From positions 1 through 16,526 of the forward strand of contig JANLHA010000236.1 of NCBI GenBank assembly GCA_024653845.1: a stretch of 16,526 nt of DNA, read 5' to 3'. Each line of letters starts with the position of its first letter. Within the stretch, counting starts at the first letter, position 1. This stretch comes from Candidatus Omnitrophota bacterium (GTDB taxonomy: Bacteria; Omnitrophota; Gorgyraeia; Zapsychrales; JANLHA01). The notes beneath the pieces are model-generated. The model did no database searches and was not told where the DNA came from. It was given only the letters and a program-made list of their open reading frames with translations. The position numbers and the translations under genes were made by a program. Positions 13,689 to 16,526 of the stretch are shown here, piece by piece.

Positions 13689-15025
13689 TGAAAATTGCTT
13701 TGCTTGCGGATATTCATGGGAATTTGCCGGCCTTGGAAAGCGTCTTGAAAGATGTACATAAGCAAGGCTGTGAAGAGATTTGGCATTTGGGAGATCTTGT
13801 CGGATATGGTCCTTTCCCTGAGCAGAGTGTCCAGCGTCTGTGTAGGGAAAAAGCGATGAGCATCGTCGGAAATTATGATTTGAAGGTTCTGGAATTCAAG
13901 AAAAAGGAAGACGAATGGAAAGAAAAAAAAGATCCAGCCAAGTTTTTTTCATTTCAATGGACACATCGTCAATTGTCTGTGTCCACGAAGCGCTATTTGG
14001 CCGCGTTGCCTGAAAAAATGGTGTTGCAACGTCAGAGCGTCCGCTTCCTTTTGGTGCATGGCAGTCCGGAAGCCATTGATGAGCCTTTGACCAAAGATAC
14101 GCCTCGACGACGATTTCAAGAATTGGCTTCTGCGGTTAACGCCGATATTGTTTTGTGTGGTCATACACACGAATATTTTTTGAAAACTTTTAACGGTAAA
14201 AAGTTTATCAACCCAGGAAGCGTGGGACGTCCTTTTGATTCTGACCCTCGTGCCTCTTATGCAGTGTTGACGATGGAGAATAAGAAAGTCCAGGTGAAAA
14301 ATATTCGGATCGCGTATGATGTTAAGCGTGTTGCTGAGAAAATGAAAAAAGAAAAGTTTCCTGAAATGCTCATTCGTTCTTTAACAACGGCTCGGAGTGT
14401 TGATCAACTGAAAAAAGAGGATGAAGCGTTTCAAGTCAAGATTTTATCGCAGGCTTTGCAGTTGGCACAGAGATGTCATTATGAGAAGAAGCACTCACAT
14501 CAGGTAGCAAGGATTGCATTAGAGCTTTTTGATCAGTTGGGTGAGTTGCACGGGTGTGGTCCAAGCGAAAGATTGTGGTTGCAGCTGGGGAGTCTTTTAC
14601 ACGACATTGGATGGATTCAGGGGGGATTCCGTCATCATAAAACAGCGCGTGACTTGATCATGGGGGCCAAAGAGTTGCCTTTGGATCCATGTGCGCGACG
14701 AGTCGTGGCGTTGATTGCGCGGTACCATCGTGGAGCACTTCCGAAAAGAACCCATCAATGTCTGGATGATTTAAAGCCTGCAGATCAAAAGATCGTGAAA
14801 AAGCTTGCCGCTTTATTGAGGATGGCGGACGGTTTGGATCGTAGCCATTTGAATTTGATTGAAGCGGTTGATTGTGAATGTTCTTCGCAAAAGATCAAAA
14901 TTATTTTGAAGGCCGCGCAATTGCCCAGAGCCGAAATGGTGTATGGCAAAAAGAAAGCAGATCTTTTTAAACAAGTTTTTAGAAAAGACGTCGAGTTCTG
15001 CTGGCAACGTTCATCAGCAACCTAA
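13688..15025 (+). CDS. Calcineurin-like phosphoesterase fused to a Ppx-type HD domain
   Basis: A 445-residue soluble protein with two parts. The first (~1-215) is an MJ0936/YfcE-type metallophosphoesterase: DIHGN (8-12), GDLVGYGP (~35-42), GNYD (61-64, usually GNHD), VHGSP, CGHTHE and the NPGSVGRP motif. The second (~257-445) is an HD domain with LHDIGW (304-309), HHK, ARYHRGALPK and MADGLDRSH. It matches, motif for motif, the C-terminal domain of the Ppx-like protein at 9216, so the two are paralogous at this part. ATG 13688 overlaps the CHAD stop (TGATG), which makes it the last gene of the polyphosphate block. It may hydrolyse polyphosphate or a linked nucleotide signal, or sense one through the HD part; the substrate is unknown. 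Domain calls are firm, function is not. Confidence 0.87.
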   Translation: MKIALLADIHGNLPALESVLKDVHKQGCEEIWHLGDLVGYGPFPEQSVQRLCREKAMSIVGNYDLKVLEFKKKEDEWKEKKDPAKFFSFQWTHRQLSVSTKRYLAALPEKMVLQRQSVRFLLVHGSPEAIDEPLTKDTPRRRFQELASAVNADIVLCGHTHEYFLKTFNGKKFINPGSVGRPFDSDPRASYAVLTMENKKVQVKNIRIAYDVKRVAEKMKKEKFPEMLIRSLTTARSVDQLKKEDEAFQVKILSQALQLAQRCHYEKKHSHQVARIALELFDQLGELHGCGPSERLWLQLGSLLHDIGWIQGGFRHHKTARDLIMGAKELPLDPCARRVVALIARYHRGALPKRTHQCLDDLKPADQKIVKKLAALLRMADGLDRSHLNLIEAVDCECSSQKIKIILKAAQLPRAEMVYGKKKADLFKQVFRKDVEFCWQRSSAT

Positions 15026-15067
15026 GTTTTCTCACCATTCCCTTCCTCTTGAAGACTCTAAAAAATT

Positions 15068-16420
15068 TTAAGGACAGTTGAAGTGTAAAAGGAAGGCTTT
15101 GCGTCGATGGGTTGTGTTATAGGCTTGCACAGCCTTGGATGTGGGTAAGACATTCACCTCAATACCTTCTTGCTGGCAAAAAGCCTTGGCTTCTTTGCTC
15201 AGTTGAAGACAGCGGGACGATTTCGCGCCGATGATGAGAACTTGGGGTTTTTTTTTGCAGAGCTTTTTGAGTTCAGAGACATCAACAAGGCGCAGGCTTC
15301 GAGGCGGTTTGCCGTTTGAAGAGAGTTTGCGTTTCTTGATTTTTCCATCCGCACGAATCGAAAAATCATTTTTAAAGATTTGACGATGGACACGGATTCC
15401 TCCAGGGGCCGTCATTTCAAGAAAAGGATAAAGGCTGCGAGCTGTGAGGCTGCGGCCTCGTGCCTGCATAATACAGGCGACAGCCCCTAAGACAACCGCA
15501 TCGTCGAGCAATTGAGACGCCACAATGGGGCAAGGAGGCAGGTTTTTAAAGAAGGGATCGTTGTTGAGAACTTTTTGGATCCGCGGAAGAAGAAAACCTC
15601 CAAAGGCCTCAATCAATCCGCCACCAAGAACAATTTCTTGAGGATCAAAAATATGTCGAAGACTTTTACAACCAATCCCTAGATCATTGGCCACTTGATT
15701 CAATAGGCGAGTGGTGAGAGGGTCTTTTTTTTTGAGAGCGTCCGCGAGATGACTGCTTTTGAGATTCGAGATTTTACCGTCGGTTAACTTGGTCAGAAGA
15801 CTTTTTTCTCCTCGGCGAAGGGCTTCTGCCACATCTCGGGTGATGGCCCATCGTCCCACAAATGCTTCTAAGCATCCTTGGTTGCCGCAGGTGCACATGG
15901 GGCCATGAGGATCTATCGTCATGTGGCCAATTTCTGCAGCTGCCCCCTGATGCCCGATCAAAAGCTTTCCATCAACAACAACGCCCCCCCCTAAACCTGT
16001 TCCAGGAAAAATTCCAACGACATTTTGTAGGCCTTTGGCTGCCCCCAACCATTTTTCTCCCAAAAGTCCTAAGTTGACATCATTGCCGACTGCAACTGGA
16101 ACGCGCAATTTCTGTTGTAATGCCTTGCCGAGGGCGCAGCCGCTAAGAGAAGCATTGGGTGTGGCAATGACAAATCCGTCTTTTGGGTTTACGATTCCGG
16201 GGACGCCGAGGCCAACTCCTAAAACATTTTTGAGAAAATATTTTTTTGTTTGAAGGGCCTGATGGATGAACTGGATGAGAAATTTGATGAACTCGGCGTG
16301 GTTTGCCGTTCGAGGCGTGGGTTGTTTGACCCGTGCGAGAATCTGTCCGGATTCGGCCACCACTCCGACGGAAATTTTTGTCCCGCCAATATCAATTCCA
16401 ATCCAAATGTTTTCAGGCAT
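15068..16420 (-). CDS. ROK-family sugar kinase fused to a C-terminal Mth938/DUF498-like domain
   Basis: A 450-residue soluble protein. Residues 1-~320 are a complete ROK kinase: phosphate loop GIDIGGTK (8-15), catalytic GND (D114), FPGTGLGGG (138-146) and the zinc motif with H166, C176, C178 and C183. A sugar such as glucose or N-acetylmannosamine is the likely substrate. Residues ~345-447 resemble the Mth938/DUF498 fold (LIIG at 395-398, GIEVNVLPTSKAVQAYN at 419-435), a domain of unknown biochemical role that is usually a separate protein of about 120 residues. The gene is convergent with the polyphosphate block, with a 42-base gap and no clear hairpin terminator between them. ATG 16420 lies 6 bases after a perfect extended -10 box, so no ribosome site is expected. 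Kinase call firm; fusion partner likely. Confidence 0.88.
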   Translation of the reverse strand: MPENIWIGIDIGGTKISVGVVAESGQILARVKQPTPRTANHAEFIKFLIQFIHQALQTKKYFLKNVLGVGLGVPGIVNPKDGFVIATPNASLSGCALGKALQQKLRVPVAVGNDVNLGLLGEKWLGAAKGLQNVVGIFPGTGLGGGVVVDGKLLIGHQGAAAEIGHMTIDPHGPMCTCGNQGCLEAFVGRWAITRDVAEALRRGEKSLLTKLTDGKISNLKSSHLADALKKKDPLTTRLLNQVANDLGIGCKSLRHIFDPQEIVLGGGLIEAFGGFLLPRIQKVLNNDPFFKNLPPCPIVASQLLDDAVVLGAVACIMQARGRSLTARSLYPFLEMTAPGGIRVHRQIFKNDFSIRADGKIKKRKLSSNGKPPRSLRLVDVSELKKLCKKKPQVLIIGAKSSRCLQLSKEAKAFCQQEGIEVNVLPTSKAVQAYNTTHRRKAFLLHFNCP

Positions 16421-16426
16421 GGGGCC

Positions 16427-16435
16427 ATTATATCA
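16427..16435 (-). promoter_or_regulatory. Extended -10 promoter of the ROK gene
   Basis: Read on the minus strand, this is TGATATAAT: a perfect TATAAT with the extended -10 TG one base before it. No good -35 lies 16-18 bases upstream, as is usual for extended -10 promoters. Only six bases (GGCCCC) separate it from the ATG, so transcription should begin at or within a base or two of the start codon. Confidence 0.6.
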
Positions 16436-16526
16436 TGGATTGTGACGAGAAAATTTTGTAGAAATGATTTTTTCCTCTGATTATTTGTTTGCTCATCTCT
16501 GGCAGGAGTGATATTCTTTTTTAATG

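Noticed and set aside
15026..15067. Bidirectional terminator between the convergent genes
   Set aside because: No GC-rich hairpin is present, only an A/T stretch near 15059-15071.
16436..16526. Promoter and start of a divergent gene at the right edge (ATG 16524)
   Set aside because: TTGTTT near 16487 and the following AT stretch are poorly spaced, and only one codon is visible, so nothing can be supported.

Overview
The window is a dense stretch of bacterial chromosome: thirteen protein genes and one tRNA in 16.5 kb. All genes are on the + strand except a convergent sugar-kinase-like gene at the right edge. Gaps are short, several neighbours overlap by 1-23 bases, and no insertion sequence, phage gene, CRISPR array or long repeat is visible. 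The genes suggest a free-living, Gram-negative-like bacterium (small lipoprotein-like gene, RNase Y, PPK1). A C-terminal tail on the first protein resembles tails I recall from Candidatus Omnitrophota (OP3) proteins. That is a memory-based hint to the phylum, not a demonstration.

Left part (1-3170): the 3' portion of a very large gene. It encodes the end of a PEP-synthase/PPDK-type ATP-binding domain, a degenerate region, three tandem response-regulator receiver-like domains and an unusual conserved-looking tail.

Housekeeping block (3277-6796): 5-formyltetrahydrofolate cyclo-ligase, RNase Y (rny), a YmdB-type metallophosphoesterase and a PilZ-domain protein. A palindrome overlaps the likely -10 box of the rny promoter.

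Translation block (6862-8403): a compact glutamyl-tRNA synthetase that lacks the segment normally carrying the CYC..EEL/zinc-type insertion, a 49-residue lipoprotein-like gene overlapping its stop codon, and a tRNA-Gln(CUG) gene. The pairing suggests indirect Gln-tRNA formation, but that is inference.

Polyphosphate block (8438-15025): a ZIP metal transporter, then a tightly packed set of a Ppx/GppA-like protein with a C-terminal HD domain, polyphosphate kinase 1, a CHAD-domain protein and a calcineurin-like phosphoesterase fused to an HD domain of the same type as in the Ppx-like protein. Starts and stops are 5 bp apart or overlapping from ppx to the last gene, so this looks like one operon for making, binding, sensing and breaking down polyphosphate. 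The Ppx-like protein has altered active-site motifs, and the phosphoesterase-HD fusion is the most novel part of the block.

Right edge (15068-16420, minus strand): a ROK-family sugar kinase with intact catalytic and zinc motifs, fused to a C-terminal Mth938/DUF498-like domain. It is driven by a perfect extended -10 box placed so close to the start codon that the mRNA should be leaderless.
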